A DNA stretch of 64,000 nucleotides, taken from NCBI GenBank assembly GCA_026874595.1, contig CM049306.1, positions 15,273,019 to 15,337,018 on the forward strand, given 5' to 3'. The notes under the pieces were generated by a model. It did not search any database, was not told the DNA's origin, and saw only the letters and a program-made list of their open reading frames with translations. Positions 34,693 through 45,895 of this stretch are shown here, one piece after another (position 1 is the stretch's first letter; each line of letters starts with the position of its first letter). This DNA comes from Sipunculus nudus. Its lineage: Eukaryota; Annelida; Sipuncula; Golfingiida; Sipunculidae. The translations under genes and the position numbers were made by a program.

Positions 34693-35766
34693 TCCCCCCT
34701 GTTTTCTAAAAGAAGACCCTGTCTCCAAAACTTAAAATTAAAGCACAACCGTAGTGGAAGCCTCACTGCTCAGCAGTGCCGACCTCTAGCACTTAAAAGG
34801 GGTTTTAGCACATGTCCAGTGAATATCCTACACTGAATACACAAATATAAATTACAACATACCAAATGAAAGCCTGTCCATCAGAACAGCCCCGTCCCCG
34901 CTTCACTGCGTGTAGCCCGTACCCAGCACGTGGCTCCTCCGAAGCTGATGGCCTAATAACACCTGCGGTCAACAGCTTGTCCAGATGTTTTTTCTCCTCG
35001 CCCTCAAAACCTAGCGGAGTTCTTCTCATTCGTTCCAGTACAGGCAGTGCACTTCCGGTGTCAATCCTATGTTGGATTCCCTTCATCCAAATCCAAATCA
35101 TGAGATGCAAATACATCTTGGTAACTCATCAGGAGCTTCCAAAGACCCGTCAACTGAGACTCTGTCAGCTCCTCTTTTCCTGTGTTTTCTAACAAGGTAA
35201 CTAGGTGTTGCGGCATTCCTGCCATAACCCAGGACAGTCTATCTTGTAGTTCACCTCCAGAACTGTTACAGACCGGTGAACAGATACTGCCTGTGTCAGC
35301 TTCTCTAGAGCACGACTCCACTAAACCGCAAGCTGATGGCTCTATGGGTAGATCTCCATTGCCGCCCGCAAACGGGCCTGCAACGTCTTCTTAGACAACA
35401 GATAGCCTCACTACAGGTGACAAAATGGCTTGGGGGGAATCCACGACATCCATCCCAGATGACGCTCTAGTCACTTCCTTGAGGAAAGGCACAGCCCCCA
35501 TCTCAGATGCCACCTCAGTAACTCCTTTGGGTACAACCTTAGCATCCATCTCAGATGCTGCCCCGAAGACTTCATTCTTCATGAGAATAACAACGTTTTA
35601 CTGACTGTTAATCACATTAACATACCCATTACTCAAAGTTAGTAGCTGCCGCCAACAATCCCCTTCGACTTAACCATGGCTCTATCACAAAGCCTGGTTT
35701 CCCCACCGTAGCATTTTGCACCGACACCGGAACGGCTGCCACAGAACTGGCCGGAATAACACTTCT
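34693..35766 (-). pseudogene. Gypsy element 1 pol remnant: start of reverse transcriptase, then internal deletion
   Basis: On the minus strand a protease-RT linker (35766-35390) leads to YQDVFASHDLD (about 35130) and, after a frameshift, HRIDTGSALPV, MRRTPLGF and LLTAGVIRPSASE. This is the invariant lead-in of Gypsy reverse transcriptases. At about 34930 similarity stops and the sequence jumps to short unrelated DNA and the polypurine tract. All catalytic RT motifs, RNase H and integrase are missing. This is an internal deletion, because the 3' LTR is retained. Confidence 0.8.
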
Positions 35767-36612
35767 TTAAGCCACCACCACTCTATAAATAGGATAGCTA
35801 ACACGATGTAGTCCTCTTTTGAACGTTGCATTAATCGGCCTACCATCCATGTTGATCTCACCAGTTGCAAAGTCTATGACACACTTCTTGTCATATATAA
35901 AATCGAGCCCTAGCAGAACAGGATCAGGGATTTCTGCCACATACACCGTCCAAGTATGTACCGAATTTCCTAACTTGATGGAAATTCCTTCCCTTTTTAG
36001 AGCTGGAACTTTTTCTTCCTGGTCCCCGATACCCTTGAGGATCACCTTTTTGCCTTCCTGCTTTTCAAAAGATTCCCCCAATACTTGTGGGCGATCCACT
36101 GTTACTTGAGCCGCACTGTCAACAATGGCTTCACTCTCCCGACCATTAACGACAATCGGTACCACTAGACTTAGTCCCGTGCACTTCCTGATGTGTATTA
36201 CGTCACTGTCCTCCTGAACCAGGGGCTCCTCAGAATGATAACTACTTAACACTTGTTGATCTGCTGACACAGCTCCTCCTGGAGCTATTTGTTCCATGAC
36301 ATCTGGAATCACACCAGAACTTATTTGGCAATTGTCTACTACATGGTCTCTTCCAATAAATCTTTGGTTTTCGGTTTCTTGACTAGGCATACTGGAAAAC
36401 CCCGAATCCGCTCGCATATCTGGTACACAGTTACTTAAAACAACATTGCAGCCACAATCATCAGAAACACATGGCTGACTTTCATTACTTACACTAACAC
36501 TATATACCGCTGATTCAACCTTTCCCTGTTGGCCTGTCGGTTCGGTCGAGCAATGGCCACCTGCCTCGACCCCTACGAGTTTAAAGACTGTTGCTGACCT
36601 TATGGTGGGCAC
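35767..36612 (-). pseudogene. Gypsy element 1 aspartic protease region
   Basis: A 281-codon minus-strand frame overlapping the end of the gag frame by 13 bases. The C-terminal half contains VVPIVVNGRESEAIVDSAAQVTV, PVLLGLDFI and CVIDFATGEI, the layout of a retropepsin. The catalytic triad normally reads D-T/S-G; here it is D-S-A, so the copy is probably inactive. The N-terminal half is a poorly conserved linker. The overlap with gag in another frame fits expression by ribosomal frameshifting, which is inference. Confidence 0.75.
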
Positions 36613-38592
36613 TGTGCACCGCTAGCGGTTCCTACAGTACCAGCTACTGTTTCAGCAGCCCTCGGCTGCCGAGTAGGACAATCCCGTGCGAAGTGACCAG
36701 TTTTGTGACATTTAAAACACAGAGATTGATTGCGACCTCTACCAGCATTCTGTTGGAAATGCTGACCACTCTGCCTGGTTTCTCTTCTGCGTGTGGATAG
36801 ACTTGTGACTTGACCTATATGCCGTGTCAACTTCTCTAATGACTTGGCCATGGCCTCCATAGATTTCTTAAAGGAACCACTCATCTTATTGCCCATTTCT
36901 TTAATTTGTTTGGTCAGAATGTCTACCGTTGTCAGTTGTTCTTTTGCAGGCAGTGGATGTTGAGCCGATTGGTCTTGTTCGCCTTCATTGCCGCTCTCAT
37001 GGGAAGCTCTATCCGACAACTGCACTTGTCTCACAGCTACATTGGTCCTGGTATTCCCAAATATAATGCGCTTATTGTTGATGTATTCTTTCACATATTT
37101 GGCCATTTTCCTGACATTCCTGGGATTTTTATCTAAAGCTGCCTTCGCTGCAGTCTTGTCGTGGATCCCCTTAAAAAAAGAAGTCGATAGCCAACTGTTC
37201 ACGAACCTCCTCATTAGCCGTAGCCGGAAGTCCATTTTTGACCTCAAAGTATACTCTCTGGGAGAATTCCTCTAGGCTCTCATAGTCTGGCTGGCGGAGC
37301 TGGTACAGCTGTCCTCTCACTGTACGTGGCTCATCCTTCACGCCAAATCTCCTGTCGAGGCTTTTGGTAAGTTTGGCATAACTATGATCAATTCCGATAT
37401 CTCGGACAAACTTGAAGGCTTGGCCTGTCAGACAATCGACAAGTTTCTCCACACATTTACTATCAGACCAACGATACCTATTCTCCAGTCCCTCAAACTG
37501 GAAAATAAATGTGTACCAGTCCTCCACACCACTAAATGTTGGCATCCTGGCAGAGACTGGTGACCTACGTCTTCTACTGTGGCATCTTTGGTGATTTCGA
37601 TATCCACGACTCCCAGAGCGCCGAAAACGGTCACCCACATGAGAATCGCTGTCATACTCTGACGACACACTAGATTCCATGCTGGTAATGCATGACAACT
37701 CATCAGAGCTGTTTGGCAATTTATGCCGCTGCTGCTGCCTCCTTTCCCATCTCTCATAATTGTGTTCCCTGGTGGGCCGCCAATAGTCCATGTTCCTCCT
37801 TGACATCCGCTTTGGCCAATGACTGTCCTGATTGCCACTGGGCCAATGAGTAGCATAGGCACTGGCTCCTTGATGACCCCTTGAGTGCCATGAACTATCA
37901 CTACCATCATCACGTAAGACTGGCCTCGCTTGGCCTGAACTGCCGTCTCTCGGATCCTTATGGGATTGATCATGATGGTTTCTGGTACACCGCTCAGCGA
38001 CTGTTCTAGGGGGACTCTGTCTACATACACTTGATTGCGGCTGGAGGTGACCTTTCTTGATGGCTGTCAATAGTGCTGCTACAGAATTAACCAATGGGAT
38101 AGCCTCAGTGTGTGTCGGCTCGGGTAGAGCAGCTACTTGGCAGGGCATAGTGGATCTTATCTCTTGTACCAGTGGCGCCACCTGTGTTGGCGGTATCTGC
38201 TTGGTAGGCTGAGGGTCCATGCGGGTTGCAGTACGGGTGGCACGATCTGATACAAGGTTGGCAGCTTGATGCCTATCATTGGAATTTCTCCAAAAAACTA
38301 CCCCCATACATACATCTGATTCAAGGACAGGTATCTGTGGGCATACATTATCTGATGGGATTTGGTCTTGCTGGCACATAACATAATCAAGAATGGCTAA
38401 CCTGTCATGTAGGTTTCTCTCGACAATTGTGGGCCTCTGGCATTCAGCACCTGAATTAACTGCAAGAAGGTCAAGGTCATCATCAGAAATTACAGGGCCT
38501 TGCCCATTGTGGGGGTGGTTAGAAGCATCACTGCCATAAGACAAGGTCGGATCAAGGTCAGAGTCAACTGGCGGTACTCTGAGTGGGGCCAT
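36600..38592 (-). pseudogene. Gypsy element 1 Gag (capsid and zinc knuckle), frameshifted
   Basis: The first part (38592-37171) starts MAPLRVPPVDS, has an Arg/Ser/His-rich region and then a capsid-like core (MPTFSGVEDWYTFIFQFEG, QAFKFVRDIG, YESLEEFSQRVYFEV). It stops at a T7 run (about 37185). The second part (37247-36600) continues in another frame (KGIHDKTAAKAAL) and ends with a CCHC zinc knuckle, CFKCHKTGHFARDC. One extra T in the homopolymer explains the break and could be a mutation or a sequencing error. Gag packages the element RNA into particles. Confidence 0.85.
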
Positions 38593-38972
38593 ATTGGTAT
38601 TATGCCCACTCCATTGACACTATGCTGTAATGCCCCCCTTAGGACATTAGGGCATGATGATACAGCTGGAAAGTTGCTGAATGCCAGGGCGTTAGCACCA
38701 AAATTGGAACATGCTATTACTGGGCTACTCTGGGCCAGAACAGGATGAGATGCAGCACGGGAGTGAGAAATTACAAAAACTCCCGCAGAGAATAAGTCCT
38801 GCCAGAACTGGGAAGATCTACCCGAAATCCGGGCCAAATCCCCACAACTACACCTAGGTTGTTCACTACGTAGGCCCACTATAGCTCGGGCTACAAATTC
38901 TGGGAATAGAGTGGGCTTTGCCTTCATCAAGTCAGCTGCAGAAGCTGTGGTTAGATCAATCATGTGAGACAT
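38490..38972 (-). CDS. N-terminal extension of Gypsy 1 Gag with helix-hairpin-helix-like segment
   Basis: A minus-strand frame starting ATG at 38972 encodes MIDLTTASAADLMKAKP, then FVARAIVGLR and DLARISG. The spacing and residues (D-L-x-T-A-S-x-x-x-L, A-x-x-I-V-x-L-R, D-L-x-x-I-S-G) match the helix-hairpin-helix repeat of ComEA-type DNA-binding proteins, although the usual Gly-Ile-Gly hairpin is replaced by PTLFP. It precedes the gag frame, which it overlaps in a different frame (shift at about 38600-38625). It is probably the true Gag start, broken by an indel. Alternative: an unrelated chance frame. Confidence 0.5.
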   Translation of the reverse strand: MSHMIDLTTASAADLMKAKPTLFPEFVARAIVGLRSEQPRCSCGDLARISGRSSQFWQDLFSAGVFVISHSRAASHPVLAQSSPVIACSNFGANALAFSNFPAVSSCPNVLRGALQHSVNGVGIIPIWPHSEYRQLTLTLIRPCLMAVMLLTTPTMGKAL

Positions 38973-39360
38973 AATTATCTCTAATGATCAAGGTTTAAAC
39001 ATGCAAATGTTACAAACAACTATGTTCGCAATAAGTAGTTCACTACTTCAGCATGCAATGCAGGCACATGCAGAACAAAAATCAGATGTAAATTAACAGT
39101 ACAACTGTACTCATTAACATCAACGTTCAGTAAATAGTTAAATACACAGCTTAAATATTCATCTCAATACCCATATAGGCATTATCTTATGGTAAAAACA
39201 AATTATTTCTATTAATATGTACTTGTACTGTCAACAAATTAACCTAAATCACCAGGTTAATTAAATACAATTAAATACAATGTATTTGTCCCAACAAAAA
39301 TAAGCAATAATATATTACACACGGTATTAACTGTTCATACACGTGAAATGACTATTGCCC
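38973..39360. other. AT-rich leader or flank of Gypsy element 1
   Basis: No coding. This would be the untranslated leader if the element extended further right, but no 5' LTR or primer-binding site was recognised. Confidence 0.4.
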
Positions 39361-39990
39361 TTCTCACACTGGCGTGAAATGACGCGCGCCTAGTGGGCTA
39401 ACTTCAACGCCGGTTATCCCAAGGGGTTAATTAACCGGGGTCATCGCCAGTAACCTCACTACTCTCCCGGCCAACGCCAAGTTTTGTGAATGTTCAAAAT
39501 GTTCACTTTTAGCGCCTATAGGCGCATGTTAACGCCAATCATTTTGTTTCATCGCTTATCATCGCAGGTCAACGCTTAAAAATTGTATGTATTCCCTGTT
39601 GCCAAGTACCTCAAAGTTAGCGCCAACCTGGCTCCCGGCGATATTGCTTGGCGCATCTGTGTATCTTGATGGGCCCATCTTCGCCAGCAGATCTCCAAAC
39701 AAAACTGGGTCCATCCGTTGGATGGCAATGCAATCCTCCGTTGATTCATCACGCCTTGCGCTTGCTGGAGCACCTCAGCATGACCAAAATAGCTAAATCC
39801 TCCAACGTGTCATCGTCCAACGTGTCCAAGGACTCCTCCCACCCAACAGGCAAAACAGATGACATCGCAAGCAATAGGAAACAGCCAAAAAGCAATATGT
39901 AGTATACGCGCCAGACGCCGACCTGAACCCGCGCAGTCTATCGCGCATGCGCGAGCGCTAATATTAACCACTGCCAACGCTAAAGCCGGC
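39361..39990. other. CpG-rich block with repeated AACGCC/AGCGCC words
   Basis: Much richer in CpG than its surroundings, with AACGCC, AGCGCC, TCGCC or complements about a dozen times between 39390 and 39990. An NRF1-type palindrome GCGCATGCGC lies at about 39952-39961. It could be a CpG-rich promoter or a transposon end. Open frames on both strands (65-103 codons) have no recognisable domain. Confidence 0.4.
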
Positions 39991-40000
39991 CATACACGAG

Positions 40001-40024
40001 GCGACATGTCGCGCGACATGTCGC
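40001..40024. repeat. 24-bp perfect palindrome (GCGACATGTCGC)2
   Basis: Two head-to-tail copies of a 12-bp palindrome. Preceded by GGCCATACACGAG and followed by related words (GCGACATGTTC, CAACATGTCC). It may be part of a DNA-transposon terminus; a loosely matching inverted block is at about 40907-40946. Confidence 0.6.
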
Positions 40025-40129
40025 AGAACACGAATGTTCACACAACAAGAACAGTCCATACACACAGCGACATGTTCTGCAACATGTCCTGCAAAACGCG
40101 AGTCATAGCCTGTCATAATTTATTTTATT

Positions 40130-40690
40130 ATTATTATTTTTTTGCTATATCTTGTCTCCATCAACCTTAAAACTGAAATGTTAAATTTTTAAGATTCAAT
40201 AAAAAAATATATATATAAAGTCGATGCAAAAATTGTTTCAAATTCATATTAGAGCCATAAATTGTACATTATTTAAAATCTTGTACAGTTTTCTTATTGG
40301 TGGTATACTTATTTTTTAAATTTTCATTCATTTTCATATGGTATTTTAACACATAAACTATTTTTTTAATTTAAACAGTACGTTATTTTAGGCACCGAGT
40401 AACAGCAAGCCGATTTTTAGCAGGCTGATATTAAAATACATGACAATATCCCAAGAGCTTTTTTTTTTTTTTTGGTCTATCAAGTTTCTTTCTACCTTAA
40501 AAGTGAAATTTTATCTTTTGATTCATTAAGAAATTTAAATTATATTTTTCTTAAAGAAGACACACAGTAGAGAGGAAAAAACACTTTTGAGAGATTGTCA
40601 TATAGTTTAATTTTAGTCCACTAAAAAGTGGCTTATTGTTACTGGGTACTTAAAATAGTGACCTTTAAATTTTAACTAGCAATTACCCGT
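40130..40690 (+). repeat. Dispersed repeat family C, copy 1
   Basis: Shares ordered words with 50380-50740 and 60090-60270: '.gtatact.atttttaaattttcattcatttt', 'cagtagaga.gaaaaa', 'ttttgagag.ttgtcat', 'tccactaaaaagtggc' and 'tactgggtact'. Non-coding. Confidence 0.65.
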
Positions 40691-41600
40691 GCTCTGCACA
40701 GTTTTGGGTGAGCAGGGAGTTCCGAGTTTCTGAAACGGAAAATCACACAAATCGCGTTACGCGATATATAGATCCATTACATGGTGGTATGGATAAAAAT
40801 CTTATAAAAGCCAAGAGATTTGCCGGACAATTTTTGGAGAAGCTGATATGATAAATCAAATCATTTTTATGTTGAATATCGCTAATTGCTCTCCGAATTT
40901 TCTTGCGACTGTCGTATGCGACAAAATCGCACCGTATAAAAAGCTTGTATCACATTCCAACGTTTATCGGATCCGATCATCGCATCCGTTCATCGCATCC
41001 GTCTAAAAATATTGACATTATAATATAAGTTGAACATGACACATGCCTCCGACAACGATTTTCAGCTGCGATCAACGAATGCGTTCATCGCAGATATTGA
41101 GCGCTGCTCGATTTATGCGATGATCGCATGTATTTAACGCACAAGTTATTCCACTTAATGACTTAAACTTGGGAAAGCCCTCAGTTCCATTATCAAAATA
41201 TGTGTTTTAAAGTTCACTGAAGGGGAATTACTATAAGGAAGCTTTACCATGTCTATAACACTCAACATGCTTCTCACTATATCATTGTGCAACAATGAAT
41301 TTGATGCAATAAAAAGTGACATTTAAAGTGGAAGCAAAATTAAGCGTTAAGTACGGGCGCCAGGACAATTATTTTGGAGAGGGGGTCCTTCCCAACATTA
41401 ATTTAATTATAAACATAATTAATTTTTATATTTTTTACTAAAACATCAATTAGGTTTACAGGCAGAAATCTTGATCTGAAAGGACAAAACGGCGTTTCGT
41501 CACCTTTTTTTATGCTTGTATGTGTCATGTGTTACCGCATTGTTTCCGTCCGTCGATCGCATATGAAAAACAGATGCGATAAACGTAATACGATGAAAGG
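40691..41600. other. Non-coding stretch
   Basis: Nothing coding recognised. Contains several CGCATC/GATGCG words (40970-41110, 41560-41580) and a TTGCGACTGTCGTATGCGAC block at 40911-40930 that loosely mirrors the palindromic region at 40001. Confidence 0.4.
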
Positions 41601-41601
41601 C

Positions 41602-42224
41602 GGATTCTTAAAACAACCCTAACACCACAACACACCAAATCAATACAATTATACAGTAAAACAGCGACATAACAACAAATCAATACAATCACACAGAAAA
41701 ATAATGTGCACAGTACCTGGATACCAACACCGTCACAACGATAAGTTCTTTAAATGTATAATCTCGGAGAATGAAAGTCCAGTGTAAAGCTCTGGTAACA
41801 ATCCAGAAAGTAAACTGAAGTCTAAATGCACAAAATCCAGGAGAACCTCTGAAGAAAATCTATAATTGCCGCACACGTCGGATAAGGTCCAAGAAACTGA
41901 CACACACTTCTGCGTCCGCTGGAATCTTCTCTGCTCTAAAACGGTTCTAAACATAGCCCCTTTATATACTCTTCTCCCCAAGCCGAGAATTTTCCACATT
42001 CGAAGAATAATACATTATACACGGTAAGCACGCGTAACAGGAATTCTCTAGAAAAACATTGCTGTGTGTATCTCTACATACCAAGGTCATAACGTGACCT
42101 CGGCCAGGCGTGAAAACCCCCAGCCAGCATGACAACGAGAGTTCAACCAGTACGGATTAAACATAAAGTGCAACAACAACACGAGTTACGCCCGTGTCAC
42201 ACAATAAAAGGAGCACCTATAACA
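41602..42224 (-). repeat. 3' LTR of element 2, truncated
   Basis: Nearly collinear with 47557-48191, both ending CACCTATAACA in plus orientation. The portion equivalent to 47395-47556 is missing; similarity starts abruptly at 'attcttaaaac'. Confidence 0.92.
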
Positions 42225-42240
42225 CTCCCCCTCCTGTAAG
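42225..42240 (-). promoter_or_regulatory. Polypurine tract of element 2
   Basis: On the minus strand TTACAGGAGGGGGAG directly abuts TGTTATAGG of the 3' LTR. It is the usual primer for plus-strand DNA synthesis. Confidence 0.8.
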
Positions 42241-42370
42241 AAAAAAGAAAGTTTTCACGGAAAACTTTCTTTTTGCGATCACAATCACTAAATTTTTACA
42301 ACATCTCTAAATCATCTTATTTACAACATTACATAAACATCCTGTTTACAAAATTTCATGAACATCGCGA

Positions 42371-43740
42371 TTAGCAATCAGCAAGTACATCGTCTTTCCA
42401 TTTAATGTGTATGATATCATGATTGTAATCCTGTAAGAACAAACTCCATCTCAACAATCTTTGATTTTTACACTTCAACTTCTTCATGAACGTGCGGGGA
42501 TTATGATCACTGAAAACAATGATAGGCCTGACTGATGAAGTAACATAAACTTCCAAATGTTGCAACGCTAAAATCAAAGCCAAAAATTCTTTTTCAATAC
42601 TGGAGTAGAAATAACAAATTGGATGAACTATGCCATCATTGCCTTCTTGCAACAACACAGCACCAGCAGCAGTATCACTAGCATCTACAGCTAACTTAAA
42701 AGGTATAGAAAAGTCTGGAGCTGCTAAAACTGGTGAACTTTGCAGAATTGCTTTCAAATTCTTAAATGCATTTTCACACTGAACATTCCATACCAACTTT
42801 TGTTTCTTCTTTAACAAATTAGTCAAAGGTTCAGCCACAGCAGCAAAATTTGGACAAAACTTCCTGTAGTATCCAACCATACCTAGAAAACGCATTATTT
42901 GCGTTTTGTTTTCTGGTCTAGGAAATGCAGAAATAGCACTTATTTTAGCATCAACAGGTTTTACCTGACCCTGCCCTACAATATGACCCAAAAATGTTAC
43001 CTGTGCATGACAAAACTCAGATTTCACTAAGTTGACGATCAGACGTGCTTCACTGAGTCTTTCGAAGAGGTCGCGAAGAATTTGCAGATGTTTCTCCCAG
43101 ATGTCGCCGTACACGATGAGGTCATCAATATATGCGTCGCAGCCCTGAATGTTCTTGACAACCATATGGATGAGGCGCTGGAACGTGGCTGGCGAGTTCT
43201 TCATGCCAAACGGCATAACTTTATACTGGTACAGTCCTTGCGGCGTCACAAATGCGGACACTTCTTTCGCTCGTTCTGTCAGCAGAACTTGCCAGAATCC
43301 TTTTAGCAAGTCAAACTTGAAGACCTATCTGGAGCTACCGACTCTATCAATACAATCATCGATCCTCGGAATCGGGAACGTATCAGTCTTGGTGACAGAG
43401 TTCAGTTCTCGATAAACTTTGCACATACGGTAACTTCCATCAGGTTTTGGCACAAGAATACATGGTAACTCCAGTTACTGTTACTTGGTTCAATAAAATC
43501 ATTGTCCAGCAAATATTGAATCTCATCCTGTAGATACTTTTGCTTTTCTGAATTCAGTCTATGTGGATGTTGCTAGACTGCGCTTGCCTCGCCAACATCG
43601 ACGTCATGGTACAACATGTTAGTTCGCGTTGGAATGTCACTAAACAAATGTTCATAATTCCGCAGCAGGTTCTTGAGATCTTGTTGTTGTTGTGCGGTAA
43701 GGTGTGACAGTTTGGCATCCAGGTTGTTAAGCACATCTGA
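42371..43740 (-). pseudogene. Element 2 reverse transcriptase and RNase H
   Basis: Minus-strand order: lead-in (NYEHLFSDIPTRTN, about 43640), LVPKPDGSYRMCKVYRELN (about 43400), FDLLKGFWQV, VMPFGMKNSPATFQR, the YIDD catalytic box (about 43120), FLGHIVGQGQV, then RNase H (LAVDASDTAAGAVLLQ, EKEFLALILALQHLEVY, FSDHNP) ending at 42371 right before the polypurine tract. No integrase follows, which is the key point of the element's layout. Breaks: TAG at 43573-43575, a frameshift near 43465, and TAG at 43325-43327. The last 312 codons are open. Confidence 0.9.
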
Positions 43741-43849
43741 GTTTTTTAATGGTACTGTACCACACTGAATGTCTACATCACACTTACAATCAGTATCTAC
43801 TTTAACTGGGTCAGGGTAAGTTTTTACACAACAGCAGTAACATTTTGTA

Positions 43850-45030
43850 CAACATCTGATGTGCTATTTCTGTCATAATATGGTTTCAACATGTTAATAT
43901 GGCACAGTTGTTTCTTCTTACGTCTATCTGGTGTCAACAGTATGTAATTTAAATTACTGACTTTCTTGTCAACAATGTAAGGACCAAAATACCTAGTTTG
44001 CAGAGGTCTGCCAGGGATGGGAAGTAAGGCAAGAACCTTTTCACTAGGCTCAAACGTCCTTACTTACAATGTGCTTGTCATAATTTGTTTTCATTTTACT
44101 TTGTGCAGATTTTAGATTTGACTTTGCAATCTCACAAGCATTGTATAGTTTAGTGCGAAAGTCTGAGACATACTGCAGTAAACCAAGAGAATCAGGATTT
44201 TCACACAAGGGTTTTTCTTTAAGCAGTTTCAATGGTCCGCGAACTGAGTGTCCAAAAACTAGTTCAAAGGGACTGAAACCCAAGGACTCTTAAAAAGATT
44301 CTCTGACAGCAAACAACAATAGGTGGATTCCTTCATCCCAGTCTTTCTGTGTGTCATAGCAATAAGTTCTGATCATGTTTTTTAATGTCTGGTGAAAACG
44401 CTCGAGGGCGCCCTGACTTTCAGGATGGTATGGCGAAGAGCTGTACTGTTTTATACCCAGCTCAAGAATAACTTGTTGGAATAAGCCAGACATAAAATTA
44501 GACCCTTGGTCAGACTGGACGGATACTGGTCAGAGTTTTGACAACACTGTTGGCATTAATTTTGCGCAATGGTATTGCCTCAGGGAACCTGGTAGATGCG
44601 TACATAATTGTCAGCAAGTATTCATGTCCAGATTTTGCTTTGGGCAGTGGTCCAACACAATCAACAATAATCCTACTGAATGGTTCATCGAAAGCAAGAA
44701 TAGGCCTAAGTGGGGCCTTAGGAGGATTCTGATTGGGCTTGCCTACCATCTGGCATGTATGGGATGATTCACAACATTGTACAACATCTTTCCTGAGGTT
44801 AGGTCAATAGAAGTGTGTACTAACTTTCTGATAAGTTTTATTTATACCTAAATGGCCAGACAAAGGAGCCTCATGTGCCATGCTTAGAACTTCACTGCGA
44901 AAGCTTTTGGGCATTACTATTTGATGTCTGATGGCCCACTCATCATCAGCGCATACATCAGGTGGTCGCCATTTACGCATAAGCACTCCATTTTTGACAC
45001 AGAAACAAACTGGGTTCTGTGACAGTCATC
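43850..45030 (-). pseudogene. Element 2 integrase, upstream of RT
   Basis: The zinc-binding N-terminus has HEAPLSGHLGINKTY and CCESSHTC; one expected Cys is Ser and a FYW-type Trp is TGA (about 44803). The catalytic core has IIVDCVGPLPKAKSG (first Asp), VQSDQGSNFMSG after a frameshift near 44515 (second Asp) and HPESQGALERFHQ (Glu). Then SPFELVFGHSVRGPL and, after a further break near 44050, a GPY/F-type module (RYFGPYIVDKKV) at about 43970. Order on the minus strand is integrase first, then reverse transcriptase. Confidence 0.88.
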
Positions 45031-45031
45031 A

Positions 45032-45883
45032 TTAGAAACTGCCCTGGAACAACCATGAAATATCAGGGTTTTTATGCTGTTCCGCGATAAGTTCTGACCT
45101 TGAGAATGCTGCATCCTGTACGGGCGAGTCGTTAGACGAGTCACTAGTGACTCCCAGAGTGTTATTATCTGGACCATTATCCTCATGTGTGTTTTTCTTG
45201 GCCATAGATCTAGTTACAGCAAATGAAGGATACAAACCAGGAATTTCCTGACTTTCCGGATCAGTGTCCTGATCAAGTGACGGCTTTTCTGTCACTATTG
45301 GTACAGGTTGTACTTTGTCACCTGCAACATCATTGCCTAGTAGCAACTGAATTCCCTAAAAGGGTAAAGTAGTTATTATGCCCACAGTAATATTCCCAGA
45401 AATCAAATCTGACTTTAAATGGATACTGTGAAGCGGAACTGAAGTGTGCCTGTCTGAAAACACACCATTAACAAGTGCATGTGCACCAGTAAAGGACCTA
45501 TTAGAAAATGGCAAAGTGTTTGCTAACATGAGAGTCTGGCCTGAACCAGTGTCCCTCAAAATTCTAGTAGGGGTAGAATCTGAAAATTTACTTGAAAGTG
45601 ATATAAAACCATCATGTATGAATGGCTCAAATAAGTCCATTTCAGGGTCAAGAGAGAAATCTACTACCTCAACCTCATCAAACAAAGAACTGACATTGAA
45701 GGTGTTAGTCATAAACTCTGTTTCAGAGTCCTCTAAGTAATCTACATCCTTTTTATCATCAAACTCCTCATGGGAGTCAACAGAGAAATTTTTACTCAGC
45801 AGAAACAAACTTCTGTTTGTCATAAGAGGACCTGGCCTCATTTGAAATACTCTCGCAAGAGTTAAAAAAGGACTTAGCCTCAT
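45032..45883 (-). pseudogene. Element 2 aspartic protease region
   Basis: Minus-strand frame with an acidic leader and the active-site segment RILRDTGSGQTLML (about 45550), a canonical D-T-G triad. Later LLLGNDVAG follows an in-frame TAG at 45356-45358. A ~100-codon linker then leads to integrase. Between gag and this region there are frameshifts around 45880-45900. In intact relatives this enzyme matures Gag-Pol. Confidence 0.8.
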
Positions 45884-45895
45884 TTAGAGAATACT

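Noticed and set aside
37165-37195. Programmed ribosomal frameshift at the T7 run in Gypsy 1 gag
   Set aside because: The required shift is +1, and a classical -1 slippery heptamer is not in the right register. A one-base indel in a homopolymer is simpler.
38490-39110. Plus-strand open frames across the Gypsy 1 region (35-39 kb)
   Set aside because: Antisense shadows of gag and protease frames; they carry no motif of their own.
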